Source: Porticoccus sp950063125
GTDB taxonomy: Bacteria > Pseudomonadota > Gammaproteobacteria > Pseudomonadales > Porticoccaceae
Length of the DNA stretch: 64,000 nt
NCBI RefSeq assembly: GCF_963973895.1
Contig: NZ_CAXBBF010000001.1
Strand: one strand, 5' to 3'
A program made the position numbers and the translations under genes. Of this stretch, positions 1 to 8,450 are shown in pieces. The notes beneath the pieces are model-generated. The model was not told the origin of the DNA. It ran no database searches and saw nothing but the letters and a program-made list of their open reading frames with translations. Each line of letters begins with the position of its first letter. Position 1 is the first letter of the stretch.

Positions 1-753
1 GGTATCAGTGAGATCGTCCACAATCGTGGCAGTCATCATCGATTCCAGCAGGCCCACCACCGCCAATGAAACAGAGTAGGGCAGGACAATCATCAGGGTG
101 TCGAGATTGAGTGGTACCTCTGGCCAGAGAAAGACTGGCAGCGTATCGGGTAATTGACCCATATCGCCCACCGTGCGGATATCCAGACCAATCAGCAGGG
201 CGACGCCCGTCAGCACCACTATGCAGATCAGGGGTGAGGGGATCGTCTTGCCGATCACCGGCAGCAGCGGGAACAGGTAGATAATACCCAGACCGGCAGC
301 AGTCATCGCATAAACGTGCCAGGTGACGTTGGTCAGCTCTGGCAACTGCGCCATAAAAATCAAAATAGCCAGCGCATTCACAAACCCCGTCACTACCGAA
401 CGCGAGACAAAACTCATCAGGTTGCCGAGTTTCAGGTAACCGGCTGCAATTTGCAGCACCCCGGTCAACAGCGTCGCCGCCAAAAGATATTGCAGACCGT
501 GTTCCTTCACCAGTGTCACCATCAGCAGCGCCATGGCTCCGGTGGCGGCTGAGATCATGCCGGGCCGACCGCCGACAATCGAAATGATCACAGCGATACA
601 GAATGAGGCGTAGAGGCCAACCTTGGGATCAACCCCGGCAATAATGGAAAACGCGATGGCTTCGGGAATCAGAGCCAGGGCAACAACAATCCCGGCCAGT
701 ACATCAGCGCGGATGTTGCCCAGCCATTGTTGGTGGGTGGAATGAAATAACAT
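1..753 (-). CDS. SulP family inorganic anion transporter (partial, C-terminus outside the window)
   Basis: This is the first 251 codons of a SulP/SLC26-type anion permease in the inner membrane. The N-terminus shows the family pattern: a short cytoplasmic lead, then a first membrane segment with LAGIVVALALIPEAIAF, and the GLYASF motif shortly after. Many hydrophobic segments follow and the reading frame is still open at base 1, so the C-terminal STAS domain, if present, lies outside. The start is the ATG at 753-751, preceded by AGGAATT. The substrate cannot be read; SulP members carry sulfate, bicarbonate or dicarboxylates. It lies downstream of nhaD on the same strand but has its own strong promoter about 280 nt upstream, so it is probably expressed separately. 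A second, quite different SulP gene lies at 30701-32494. Confidence 0.9.
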   Translation of the reverse strand, partial: MLFHSTHQQWLGNIRADVLAGIVVALALIPEAIAFSIIAGVDPKVGLYASFCIAVIISIVGGRPGMISAATGAMALLMVTLVKEHGLQYLLAATLLTGVLQIAAGYLKLGNLMSFVSRSVVTGFVNALAILIFMAQLPELTNVTWHVYAMTAAGLGIIYLFPLLPVIGKTIPSPLICIVVLTGVALLIGLDIRTVGDMGQLPDTLPVFLWPEVPLNLDTLMIVLPYSVSLAVVGLLESMMTATIVDDLTDT

Positions 754-1035
754 AACAATAATTCCTGGTACTTTTTTGGGGTAGCTATTTTTCGGGGATA
801 GCTTTTTCCCGAGAGAGGTAAAATGGCTCTACCTACTCTTCGGGATGAAAGTTTTCAAGAAACAGAGGGGCGATAGTAGTTCGCCAACCGCCTGAAAAGC
901 GCAGTGCTCGTATTTCTCTGAGTGGAATGGGCTAATGTCGCCCCGGGTATAGCGTGTCTGGATGACTGATAAGCGTATTGTCAGGGTGGCGTGGGTATCT
1001 GATTAAAACGCATTGACTGGCCTGGTTCGAAGCGG
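754..1035 (-). promoter_or_regulatory. Long untranslated leader of the SulP gene with stable hairpins
   Basis: No convincing gene fits here. On the minus strand the predicted leader contains a 12-bp stem with two bulged bases at 844-808 (CCCGA-GAG-AGGT arms). It is followed by a second small hairpin, AGCTAT/ATAGCT, at 802-782, just upstream of the ribosome-binding region. Neither hairpin is followed by a T run, so they do not look like terminators. A structured 5' leader on a transporter gene suggests RNA-level control, but I do not recognise a known riboswitch class. Confidence 0.4.
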
Positions 1036-1041
1036 GCGCGC

Positions 1042-1069
1042 ATTATAGCTTTCTGTCAGGTATTGGCAA
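1042..1069 (-). promoter_or_regulatory. Sigma-70 type promoter for the SulP gene
   Basis: Read on the minus strand there is TTGCCA (1069-1064), a 16-bp spacer and a perfect TATAAT (1047-1042). Transcription would start near 1035, leaving a leader of about 280 nt before the SulP ATG. Nothing else on this strand lies between, so the SulP gene is the only candidate target. Confidence 0.65.
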
Positions 1070-1158
1070 TATTTGTGTTACCCGCTTGCCAGTCGACATT
1101 GTGTCAGCGGTATCACCCGGTTTTACCCGGGGCTTTGTCAGATAGCACCAAAACCCCG

Positions 1159-1185
1159 TCCGGCCAGCGGGTCTTTAAGGCCGGA
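1159..1185 (-). terminator. Candidate terminator after nhaD
   Basis: The inverted repeat TCCGGCC/GGCCGGA with a 13-nt loop lies about 100 nt past the nhaD stop. On the minus strand it is followed by CGGGGTTTTGG, a weak T run. On the plus strand no T run follows. Orientation therefore fits nhaD, but the signal is modest. Confidence 0.4.
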
Positions 1186-1283
1186 GGGTATGGTTGATTT
1201 TCCCCGCGAATGTGAATCTCGCGGAAGCCAATCATTCGCCATTTCAGGGAAACGGTTGTCCACCGAGGTTTCCGACAGGTAGG

Positions 1284-2735
1284 TCATCCCATCACATGAA
1301 AGCTGCTGGCATTCAGCCACATGTGGGTGGCAATGCTGGCAAAGTAGCCGAGCAGAATCACCGGTGCCCATTTCAGGTGGCCCATGAACGTATAGTAGCC
1401 CCTGGCCTGGCCCATTAACGCGACTCCAGCCGCCGAACCAATCGACAGCACACTACCCCCGACGCCGGCGGTGAGCGTGATCAGCAGCCAGTGGCCGTGA
1501 CTCATCTCAGGCTCCATGGTCAGTACGGCAAACATCACTGGAATGTTATCGATAACGGCGGAGGCGAGCCCGAGAAAGATGTTTGCGTAGGTTGCGCCCA
1601 GGTCAGTATAGAGCGTCGTGGATAGCATATGCAGGTAGCCCATATAGCCGAGTCCACCGACACAGACCACGACGCCATAGAAAAACAGCAGTGTGTCCCA
1701 CTCTGCACGGGCGACCCGGTTGAATACGTCAAACGGAACGATGCCGCCAAGGCGATTGAGTGCCTCCTCATCGCCTTTCTGCAGGGCTATTGCTCTCTTG
1801 CGTTCCAGGGACCTGGGCAGTGTACGGCGCAGAAAATAACCGAAAAATTGTAGATAGCCCAGGCCGGTCATCATGCCCAGTACCGGCGGCAAATGCAGCA
1901 AACTGTGACAGGCCACGGCAGAGGCTATGGTGAGGAGGAACAGGACGATAATACGGCGTGCGCCGCGCTTCATCTCCACTGCTTCATAGACGGTGTCGGG
2001 TTTGTGCTGTTGCACAAAAAAACTCATGATGATTGCGGGGATCAGGTAATTCACCAAGGATGGGATTAGCAGGGTAAAGAACTCATTGAATTTGACAATG
2101 CCCGCCTGCCAGACCATCAGGGTGGTAATGTCCCCAAAGGGGCTGAAGGCTCCGCCGGCGTTGGCGGCAATCACGATATTAATGCAGCACAAATTGATGA
2201 AGCGGCCGTGACCCTCGGCGACTTTCATGACCACCGCACACATCAGCAGGGCCGTTGTGAGGTTGTCGGCAATCGGAGAAATGACAAAAGCGAGGCCGCC
2301 GGTTATCCAGAACAGAGACCTGTAACTGAAGCCTTTACGTACCAACCAGGCCCGCAGCGCATCAAAGACGCGGCGCTCCTCCAGGGCATTGATATAGGTC
2401 ATCGCCACCAGCAGGAACAGCATCAGTTCACTGAATTCCAGCAGGGTATGACGAAATGCACCCTCGGCCTGATTTGGCATGCCGTTGGCAACATAGCTGG
2501 TGCCGATCAGTACCCAGATAATGCCTGCGGCAACCAGCACGGGTTTCGACTTGCGCAAATGCAGTTTTTCTTCACCCATCACCAGAATGTAAGCCAGCGT
2601 AAAAACCACCAGCGCCACCAGACCGGTTGTTGTGCTGGTCAGGTCGATAGGGCCCGCTGCCGCAAAGGCGGCGGTGGGAAGAAAGAAAAGCAATAGGCTG
2701 ATTAGCAGTGATCTGACGCAAGTGGTCCGTGTCAT
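1284..2735 (-). CDS. nhaD: NhaD-type Na+/H+ antiporter
   Basis: The protein (483 aa) is an inner-membrane sodium/proton antiporter of the NhaD family in the ion transporter superfamily. It exports Na+ (and Li+) in exchange for protons. The N-terminus carries a cleavable-looking hydrophobic leader ending in AAFAAAG. About a dozen membrane segments follow, with conserved family stretches such as PIADNLTTALLM and GGAFSPFGDITTLMVW in the middle and a related SAVIDNIPVMFAVL in the second half; this repeat of xxDN(L/I)xT-type hairpins is typical of the superfamily. Length matches characterised NhaD proteins. The start ATG at 2735 sits about 95 nt below a likely promoter. It is transcribed away from prfC. 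Together with the Mrp operon at 33-41 kb it gives the cell two unrelated Na+ export systems in this window. Confidence 0.93.
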   Translation of the reverse strand: MTRTTCVRSLLISLLLFFLPTAAFAAAGPIDLTSTTTGLVALVVFTLAYILVMGEEKLHLRKSKPVLVAAGIIWVLIGTSYVANGMPNQAEGAFRHTLLEFSELMLFLLVAMTYINALEERRVFDALRAWLVRKGFSYRSLFWITGGLAFVISPIADNLTTALLMCAVVMKVAEGHGRFINLCCINIVIAANAGGAFSPFGDITTLMVWQAGIVKFNEFFTLLIPSLVNYLIPAIIMSFFVQQHKPDTVYEAVEMKRGARRIIVLFLLTIASAVACHSLLHLPPVLGMMTGLGYLQFFGYFLRRTLPRSLERKRAIALQKGDEEALNRLGGIVPFDVFNRVARAEWDTLLFFYGVVVCVGGLGYMGYLHMLSTTLYTDLGATYANIFLGLASAVIDNIPVMFAVLTMEPEMSHGHWLLITLTAGVGGSVLSIGSAAGVALMGQARGYYTFMGHLKWAPVILLGYFASIATHMWLNASSFHVMG

Positions 2736-2836
2736 GTTCAGGAATACCTCGGCATGTGTGGCAGTAATGATTGGGGTCGTGAGAAGCTCTTCCAGGGTAC
2801 GCCGCTGGCGCGTGCGATCCGGCGGGAAGGTGCGCG

Positions 2837-2845
2837 ACTTTACCA
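2837..2845 (-). promoter_or_regulatory. Likely extended -10 promoter element for nhaD
   Basis: On the minus strand the string TGGTAAAGT forms an extended -10 (TGnTAAAGT) about 95-100 nt upstream of the nhaD start. No good -35 is visible, as is usual for extended -10 promoters. Confidence 0.4.
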
Positions 2846-2865
2846 GAAATGATCGATTGATTCAT

Positions 2866-2886
2866 CGCCCGAAGAGGCGTTTTTTT
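2866..2886 (+). terminator. Terminator-like hairpin pointing away from nhaD
   Basis: CGCC, a six-base loop and GGCG are followed directly by seven T residues on the plus strand. This has the form of an intrinsic terminator, but no plus-strand gene ends here: upstream on that strand is only the antisense of nhaD. It might stop antisense transcription or be a chance structure. The rest of 2736-3205 holds the divergent nhaD and prfC control regions and no gene. Confidence 0.35.
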
Positions 2887-3205
2887 GCCCGCAGACAGCC
2901 ATCTGGCTTATTGGCTGTGGCTGTTTAACAAACTTTTGATGCAGATCAGCCTGAAGCTGGAACCCCTGGTAAAAAGTTGATGTCTTTTGTCGGTGTTTTG
3001 AATTGCTCCGGGAATGACCGGGTGCGAAGTGTTGCTGTTATTGTCTGAAAACTGTAACGGTTGGTCAGTTTGAAAACCCTGTTATTCCGCTGCTCAATTT
3101 ATCATCCCATTCGTTTATAGCGGAGGGGCATTCAGATACAATAGGGGGCTTTTTATTGTTTAGAAAACCTTTTAATTAACCGGTCACAGGCAGGAATCAA
3201 GCAGT

Positions 3206-4792
3206 ATGGGTGATAGCAGTTTATCCAATGAAATCAATAAGAGGCGCACGTTTGCTATCATATCGCACCCTGATGCCGGCAAAACTACTATCACCGAGAA
3301 GCTGCTTTTATTCGGCAACCTGATTCAGGTGGCGGGTACCGTGAAAGGTAAAAAAGGCGATCGCCAGGCGACTTCCGACTGGATGCAGATGGAGAAGGAG
3401 CGGGGGATTTCTGTCACTTCATCGGTGATGCAGTTTCCCTATCGGGATGCCATGGTCAATCTGCTGGATACCCCCGGCCACGAAGACTTCTCCGAGGATA
3501 CCTATCGCACGCTCACGGCGGTGGATTCGGCACTGATGGTGATTGACGGGGCCAAGGGTGTTGAAGCCCGCACCATTAAGTTGATGGAGGTCTGCCGATT
3601 GCGGGACACGCCCATCATCTCTTTTGTCAACAAAATGGACCGCGATATTCGCGACCCTGTCGATTTGCTGGATGAAATTGAAGCGGTTCTGAAAATTACC
3701 GGTGCACCGATCAACTGGCCGATTGGCATGGGGCCGGATTTCAAGGGCGTGTATAACCTCTATACCGACACGATCCATGTGTTCAGGCCGGGGCACGGAC
3801 ACACCATTCCGGAGGACATTCAGATTGTGGGAATCGACTCCGATGAGGCCACCGAACTGCTGGGTTATTACGTGGATGATATCCGTGAGCAAATCGAGTT
3901 GGTGCGCGGTGCGACCCATCAGTTCGATCTCGAAATGTTCCTGGCCGGGCAAATGACGCCGGTATTCTTCGGTACTGCCCTGTCCAATTTCGGTGTACGG
4001 GAAATGCTGGACCATTTTGTGCAGTGGGCGCCACCGCCGCAACCCCGCGGTGCGGTGGAGCGGGTGGTGGAACCCGATGAGCAGCAGTTCTCTGGCTTCG
4101 TGTTCAAAATTCAGGCGAACATGGACCCGAGGCACCGGGATCGCATCGCTTTCATGCGGCTCTGTTCCGGTAAATATACCCAGGGCATGAAGATGCGCCA
4201 CGTGCGGCTGGGCAAGGAAGTCCGCATCGCCGACGCGGTGGGCTTCAAGGCTGGCGAGCGAATTGCCGTGGAGGAGGCGGTGGCCGGGGATATTATCGGT
4301 CTGCACAATCACGGCACCATCCAGATCGGTGATACTTTCACCGCGGGCGAAGATCTTAAATTTACCGGCATCCCCCATTTTGCACCGGAACTGTTCCGGC
4401 GTATCCGCCTGCGCGATCCGATGAAGATGAAGCAGCTTCAGAAAGGCCTGCAACAGTTGTCGGAAGAGGGCAGCACCCAGGTATTCTTCCCGATCCAGAG
4501 TAACGATATCGTGGTTGGCGCGGTGGGCCAGTTACAGTTCGATGTGGTGACCTACCGTCTCAAGGACGAATACGGGGTGGAAGCGGTCTATGAACCGGTC
4601 AATGTATATACGGCGCGCTGGATTGAATCCGACGACAAGAAAAAAATTGACGAGCTGAAGCGCAAGGTGCCGGAGGGCATTGCAGTGGATGGTGGAGGCC
4701 ATCTCACCTATCTGGCTTCCACCCGGGTCAATCTTTCACTGACCGTCGAGCGCTATCCCGAGATTGACTTCAGGGCAACCCGGGAGCTCTGA
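3206..4792 (+). CDS. prfC: Peptide chain release factor 3
   Basis: RF3 is a translational GTPase that removes RF1/RF2 from the ribosome after peptide release. The G domain opens with the P-loop HPDAGKTT at about residues 21-28, followed by the switch II motif DTPGHEDF and the NKMD guanine-specificity motif. EF-Tu-like domain II and the RF3 C-terminal domain follow (KEVRIADAVGF, then GQLQFDVV). Length (528 aa) is standard. The ATG at 3206 follows CAGGAATCAAGCAGT. It is a single-gene unit, divergent from nhaD. No anomaly is visible. Confidence 0.97.
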   Translation: MGDSSLSNEINKRRTFAIISHPDAGKTTITEKLLLFGNLIQVAGTVKGKKGDRQATSDWMQMEKERGISVTSSVMQFPYRDAMVNLLDTPGHEDFSEDTYRTLTAVDSALMVIDGAKGVEARTIKLMEVCRLRDTPIISFVNKMDRDIRDPVDLLDEIEAVLKITGAPINWPIGMGPDFKGVYNLYTDTIHVFRPGHGHTIPEDIQIVGIDSDEATELLGYYVDDIREQIELVRGATHQFDLEMFLAGQMTPVFFGTALSNFGVREMLDHFVQWAPPPQPRGAVERVVEPDEQQFSGFVFKIQANMDPRHRDRIAFMRLCSGKYTQGMKMRHVRLGKEVRIADAVGFKAGERIAVEEAVAGDIIGLHNHGTIQIGDTFTAGEDLKFTGIPHFAPELFRRIRLRDPMKMKQLQKGLQQLSEEGSTQVFFPIQSNDIVVGAVGQLQFDVVTYRLKDEYGVEAVYEPVNVYTARWIESDDKKKIDELKRKVPEGIAVDGGGHLTYLASTRVNLSLTVERYPEIDFRATREL

Positions 4793-4912
4793 CAGAGAGG
4801 CGTGATTTGGCGTCTTCGAGTGCCCGGGCGTCATTTTTGATCAACCCTTAGTCATTGCCCGCCATCACCGGTTGTAATAGTCTGAGTGCCATCGAACGGA
4901 TGGGGAAATGCC

Positions 4913-5407
4913 ATGGATAACCGCCGCAAAACGGTCGTCATCAATAGCCGGTTTCAGTACCAGTATGCGCTGCTCGCAGCCGCAGTTGCCGTCCTGTTGG
5001 TCAACCTGACCATTATCGCCCATGCCCTGCTTGCCGGCCCCCCGGGCCTGCTGCTCGGGGGTTGGAATATTCTGTTGGTGGCGGCGCTGGAAGTGCTGCT
5101 GATCGGCGGTGTCTGGTGGGGCAGTCTGGTGTCGAGTAATCGTATTGCCGGCCCCGTCTTTGTCCTGGTTCGGCAGGCAGAAGCACTGGCAAGCGGCGAT
5201 TTTACTGCCAGAATTCGTTTGCGTAAGCGGGATATTTTTCAGCCCGAGGCAGAAGCAATCAACCGGAGCTTTGATATCCTGCAATTGCGCCTGCAAAGAC
5301 TGAAACACCTGGTCGGTGAGTTGGAAAAACTGCCTGCCGGTGAGTCGGTTGGCCCGGAAAAAATTGCCCAGCTAAAAGCTGAACTCGATCAATTCAAGAC
5401 AACCTGA
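4913..5407 (+). CDS. Small membrane protein with a HAMP-like domain
   Basis: A protein of 164 aa with two hydrophobic segments (about residues 18-40 and 47-70) and then a HAMP-like region starting at SNRIAGPVFVLVRQAEALASG and continuing to an amphipathic coiled segment (about residues 75-150). HAMP domains relay signals between membrane and cytoplasmic output domains, yet here no kinase, cyclase or chemotaxis output follows; the protein stops soon after the coil. The start is placed at ATG 4913, preceded by GGGGA at good spacing; an in-frame GTG at 4886 would only add nine residues. It may be a stand-alone regulator or a partner for another sensor. Role unknown. Confidence 0.75.
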   Translation: MDNRRKTVVINSRFQYQYALLAAAVAVLLVNLTIIAHALLAGPPGLLLGGWNILLVAALEVLLIGGVWWGSLVSSNRIAGPVFVLVRQAEALASGDFTARIRLRKRDIFQPEAEAINRSFDILQLRLQRLKHLVGELEKLPAGESVGPEKIAQLKAELDQFKTT

Positions 5408-5449
5408 TGCCATTATCCGCACGAATGCCAGTATCAATAACCCGAGGGC

Positions 5450-6232
5450 TTGCCGATTCCGATCCGGCAGGTAACTACCGCGTTGCCTGACCCGTCTGTT
5501 TTTCTATTGCTGACTGCCATCGCCTTTGCGGCCGGTTTTATTTCCTCCATGGCCGGTGCGGGTGGCATGCTGACTTTGCCGGCCCTGCTCTGGGCAGGGC
5601 TGCCGCCCATTGCTGCCCTGGCAACCAACAAGGTTCAGAGTACGCTGGGTACACTCTCCTCGGCCTGGAATTTTTTTCGCAAGGGGCATCTGGAACTGAA
5701 ACCACTGTTGCCATCCTTTGTGACAGCGCTGCTGGGTGCCTGCCTGGGAACCTGGACAGCACTCAGTGTGGGCAACGAATTGCTGGCACTGTTACTGCCG
5801 GTATTGTTGATTGCCATTGGCCTGTATTTCCTGCTGGCACCGAAAATGACCGACGAAAACCGTCAGTCTCGCCTGTCCCCGGCACAGTTTGCCTGTACTG
5901 CTGCACCCTTAATGGGGTTCTATGGTGGTTTTTTTGGACCGGGGATGGGGTCAGTTTTCCCGTTTCTACTGGTTTGGCTGCTGGGTTATGGTTTGCGTAA
6001 AGCGACGGCTCAGACCAAGGCCATGGTCCTTTCGGTGAACGGTGTGTCGGCCGCGATCTTTATAGTCGGTGGCCATGTGGTCTGGTCCCTGGCGATTGCC
6101 ATGTCCCTGGCACAGGTGGTTGGCGCGCGGCTGGGTTCCAATCTGGTGATCAGCCGGGGGGCAGCCCTGGTTCAGCCGGTGATTATCACGGTAACTCTGC
6201 TGGTGGCGTTCAAGCTGTTGGTGCTACCGTGA
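5450..6232 (+). CDS. TSUP (TauE/SafE) family permease
   Basis: This 260-aa inner-membrane protein belongs to the TSUP family, whose members move sulfite, sulfoacetate and other organosulfur anions. The two-fold repeat is visible: AAGFISSMAGAGGMLTLPALL near residues 25-45 and GFYGGFFGPGMGSVFPFLL near 155-173, each being the family's glycine-rich signature. About eight membrane segments are present. An in-frame stop at 5438 limits the N-terminus, and the first membrane segment begins by residue 17, so the TTG at 5450 is the most reasonable start although its ribosome-binding site is poor. The next gene overlaps by four bases (GTGA), showing coupled translation with the orphan membrane protein and the AI-2E transporter downstream. 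The substrate is not evident. Confidence 0.85.
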   Translation: MPIPIRQVTTALPDPSVFLLLTAIAFAAGFISSMAGAGGMLTLPALLWAGLPPIAALATNKVQSTLGTLSSAWNFFRKGHLELKPLLPSFVTALLGACLGTWTALSVGNELLALLLPVLLIAIGLYFLLAPKMTDENRQSRLSPAQFACTAAPLMGFYGGFFGPGMGSVFPFLLVWLLGYGLRKATAQTKAMVLSVNGVSAAIFIVGGHVVWSLAIAMSLAQVVGARLGSNLVISRGAALVQPVIITVTLLVAFKLLVLP

Positions 6233-6558
6233 GCCTGTTACTAACAACATTGCTGACGTTTGCCGTAGTGCTGGTAGCCCTGTTGGTTTTTGTGCGCTTT
6301 GGTACACCTTATTATCTCCTGAAAAAGGAAAATCTGGAAACCCTGCTCACTCTGATGGTGGAGGGGCGAGCCACCGATTCCGATTGGCAGGTATTTCTGG
6401 GCGTACCGATCCGACATAATGAGCGTCTCGAAATGATTCGTCAGCAATGTGTCGACATTGATCAGCGCGAGTATGTCGGCGGCACGGGATTTTTGTTGAC
6501 CAGACAGGGTATTGACGAAGTGAAGCAGTTGCTTGATGAACTCAAGGGAGAGCAATGA
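6229..6558 (+). CDS. Uncharacterised single-span membrane protein
   Basis: A 109-aa protein with one N-terminal membrane segment (about residues 4-24) and a soluble part of about 80 residues. I do not recognise a domain; a stretch reading GRATDSDWQVFLGVPIRHNE stands out as probably conserved. It starts with GTG, overlapping the stop of the TSUP gene, and its own stop overlaps the ATG of the AI-2E transporter (ATGA). The three genes are therefore one translationally coupled unit, and this protein may act with one of the two permeases. That is inference from position only. Confidence 0.8.
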   Translation: MSLLLTTLLTFAVVLVALLVFVRFGTPYYLLKKENLETLLTLMVEGRATDSDWQVFLGVPIRHNERLEMIRQQCVDIDQREYVGGTGFLLTRQGIDEVKQLLDELKGEQ

Positions 6559-7664
6559 TGAGTGGAGAATTATCACCCATGGCCAAGGGACTACTGATCG
6601 CTGCTGCCTTCGTGGTGGTCGTTGCCGGTCTCAAGGCAGCGGAAACCGTGTTGGTGCCGTTTCTGTTGTCGGTATTCATTGCACTGATTTTTTCGCCGCT
6701 GCTGGCCTGGCTCAAAGCGTGCCGGGTGCCCAATGTGGTGGCTATCTGCCTGATCATTGCCCTGGTGGTATTGATTGGCTGGCTGATTGGTATTCTGGTG
6801 GGTTCGTCCATCAGTGATTTCCGCAAAAATCTGCCAGCCTACCAGGCGGGACTGCAACAGCTGAGCGGTGGCGTTCTGACCTGGCTGGGGGAGCACGGGG
6901 TCAAGCTGGACATGGAACAGATGCGCAACAGCTTCGATCCCGGCAAGATCATGCAGTTGGCTGGCAACACCCTGAGTTCGCTCGGCAATGCCATGACCAA
7001 TGCCTTTCTGATTCTGCTGACAGTGATTTTTATCCTCGCGGAACAGGTGGGCTTCAGTGAAAAACTGCAGCTGGCCAGAAAGGACAACGGTGCCAGTCGT
7101 GACACCATGCAAAAGTTTACCGACAGCGTTAACAGCTATCTGGGTATCAAGTCGCTGTTGAGCCTGCTCACAGGGATACTGGTTATGATCTGGTTGTGGA
7201 TTCTCGGCCTGGATTACCCGGTGATGTGGGGATTGTTGGCATTTTTGCTCAACTTTGTGCCGAATATCGGCTCCATTATCGCGGCGGTACCACCGGTGCT
7301 GCTGGCACTGGTTCAACTGAATCCGCTGTTTGCGGGACTCACTGCCCTCGGCTTTCTCGTGGTGAATGTACTGGTGGGCAATTTTCTCGAGCCGAGAATC
7401 ATGGGCCGGGGGCTTAATCTGTCGCCCCTGGTGGTATTTCTTTCATTGGTCTTCTGGGGCTGGGTACTCGGCCCGGTGGGTATGTTGCTGTCCATTCCGC
7501 TGACCATCATGGTCAAGATTGCCCTGGAAAATGACCCCGATACCTACTGGATGGGCGTGATGCTCGGTTCCGGTGAGGGTGCCCCGGTATTGACGAAAGC
7601 GGAAGCGCAGCTATCGAAGGAAACAGATAACAAGGTGACGGATACGGAAGATAAGCAGGACTGA
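6555..7664 (+). CDS. AI-2E family transporter (PerM/YhhT type)
   Basis: A 369-aa inner-membrane protein of the AI-2E/UPF0118 family. It has an N-terminal pair of membrane segments with VLVPFLLSVFIALIFSPLL, a soluble middle region (about 90-140), and the typical C-terminal membrane block containing LLAFLLNFVPNIGSIIAAVP near residues 230-250 and FLSLVFWGWVLGPVGMLLSI near 300-320. Family members have been linked to autoinducer-2 export and also to Na+(Li+)/H+ antiport, so the exact substrate is open. The start ATG overlaps the preceding stop. An ATG one codon later is also possible. The C-terminal tail is charged and hydrophilic. Confidence 0.88.
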   Translation: MMSGELSPMAKGLLIAAAFVVVVAGLKAAETVLVPFLLSVFIALIFSPLLAWLKACRVPNVVAICLIIALVVLIGWLIGILVGSSISDFRKNLPAYQAGLQQLSGGVLTWLGEHGVKLDMEQMRNSFDPGKIMQLAGNTLSSLGNAMTNAFLILLTVIFILAEQVGFSEKLQLARKDNGASRDTMQKFTDSVNSYLGIKSLLSLLTGILVMIWLWILGLDYPVMWGLLAFLLNFVPNIGSIIAAVPPVLLALVQLNPLFAGLTALGFLVVNVLVGNFLEPRIMGRGLNLSPLVVFLSLVFWGWVLGPVGMLLSIPLTIMVKIALENDPDTYWMGVMLGSGEGAPVLTKAEAQLSKETDNKVTDTEDKQD

Positions 7665-7713
7665 GTATCCCGTTCCGGAAAAACGTTTCTTGCAATAAGG
7701 GGAGAGAGCGACG

Positions 7714-8376
7714 ATGTCCAATCAAACCATCAGTCTCACAGACGCACTTCATCAATACCTGCTGGATGCCTCCCTGCGGGAGTCAGATGTGCTGAAGGCA
7801 CTGCGCGAGGAAACGGCGACACTTTCAACCGCCAACATGCAGATTGCGCCGGAACAGGGACAGTTCATGGCGCTGCTGGTGCATCTCTGCGGTGCCCGAA
7901 ACATCATTGAAGTGGGGGTCTACACCGGTTACAGCTCCCTGGCAATGGCGTTGGCTTTGCCCGAGAATGGCCGTTTGCTGGCCTGTGATGTCAGTGAAGA
8001 ATATACCAATATTGCCCAGCGTTACTGGAGCGAGGCCGGTGTGAGCAGCAAAATAGACCTGCATCTGGCCCCGGCAATCGAGACCCTGCAAACCCTGCGC
8101 AAGGACGGTGCCGCCGGGCGTTTTGACATGGCGTTTATCGATGCCGATAAAGCGGGTTATGACGCCTATTACGAACACTGCCTGGCGCTGCTGCGCCAGG
8201 GCGGCCTGATTGCCGTGGACAATGTGCTGTGGGGCGGCTCGGTGATCGATCCCGACAAACAGGATGAGGATACTCTGGCCATTCGCGCCTTTAACCAGAA
8301 ACTGCTCACCGATCAGCGGGTGGACATCAGCCTGGTACCGATTGGCGACGGACTGACATTGGCGAGAAAAAGATAA
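7714..8376 (+). CDS. SAM-dependent O-methyltransferase, caffeoyl-CoA type
   Basis: A 220-aa class I methyltransferase of the O-methyltransferase family 3 (caffeoyl-CoA OMT-like). The SAM-binding motif I appears as IIEVGVYTGYSSLAMA around residues 66-82, the acidic residue after the second strand in LLACDVSEE, and the metal-binding aspartates in FIDADKAGYDAYYE near 140-153 and VDNVLWGGSV near 168-177. Length equals that of bacterial family members, whose small catechol-like substrates are mostly unknown. A good GGGGAGAG ribosome site precedes ATG 7714. It sits alone between the AI-2E operon and purT. Confidence 0.92.
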   Translation: MSNQTISLTDALHQYLLDASLRESDVLKALREETATLSTANMQIAPEQGQFMALLVHLCGARNIIEVGVYTGYSSLAMALALPENGRLLACDVSEEYTNIAQRYWSEAGVSSKIDLHLAPAIETLQTLRKDGAAGRFDMAFIDADKAGYDAYYEHCLALLRQGGLIAVDNVLWGGSVIDPDKQDEDTLAIRAFNQKLLTDQRVDISLVPIGDGLTLARKR

Positions 8377-8450
8377 CGTCCGGCGGATTTGATTGTGCAG
8401 CTTCTCGATCTGTCTCAGAGGATCGGCAGGCTCGCCGACAGGAGTGAAGC

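Noticed and set aside
3419..4453. Open frame of 344 codons on the minus strand
   Set aside because: It lies wholly antisense to prfC, and its composition (His, Gln, Arg-rich) is that of a shadow frame.
4793..4850. Intrinsic terminator after prfC
   Set aside because: A T run (ATTTTTG) is present but no stable stem of adequate length precedes it.
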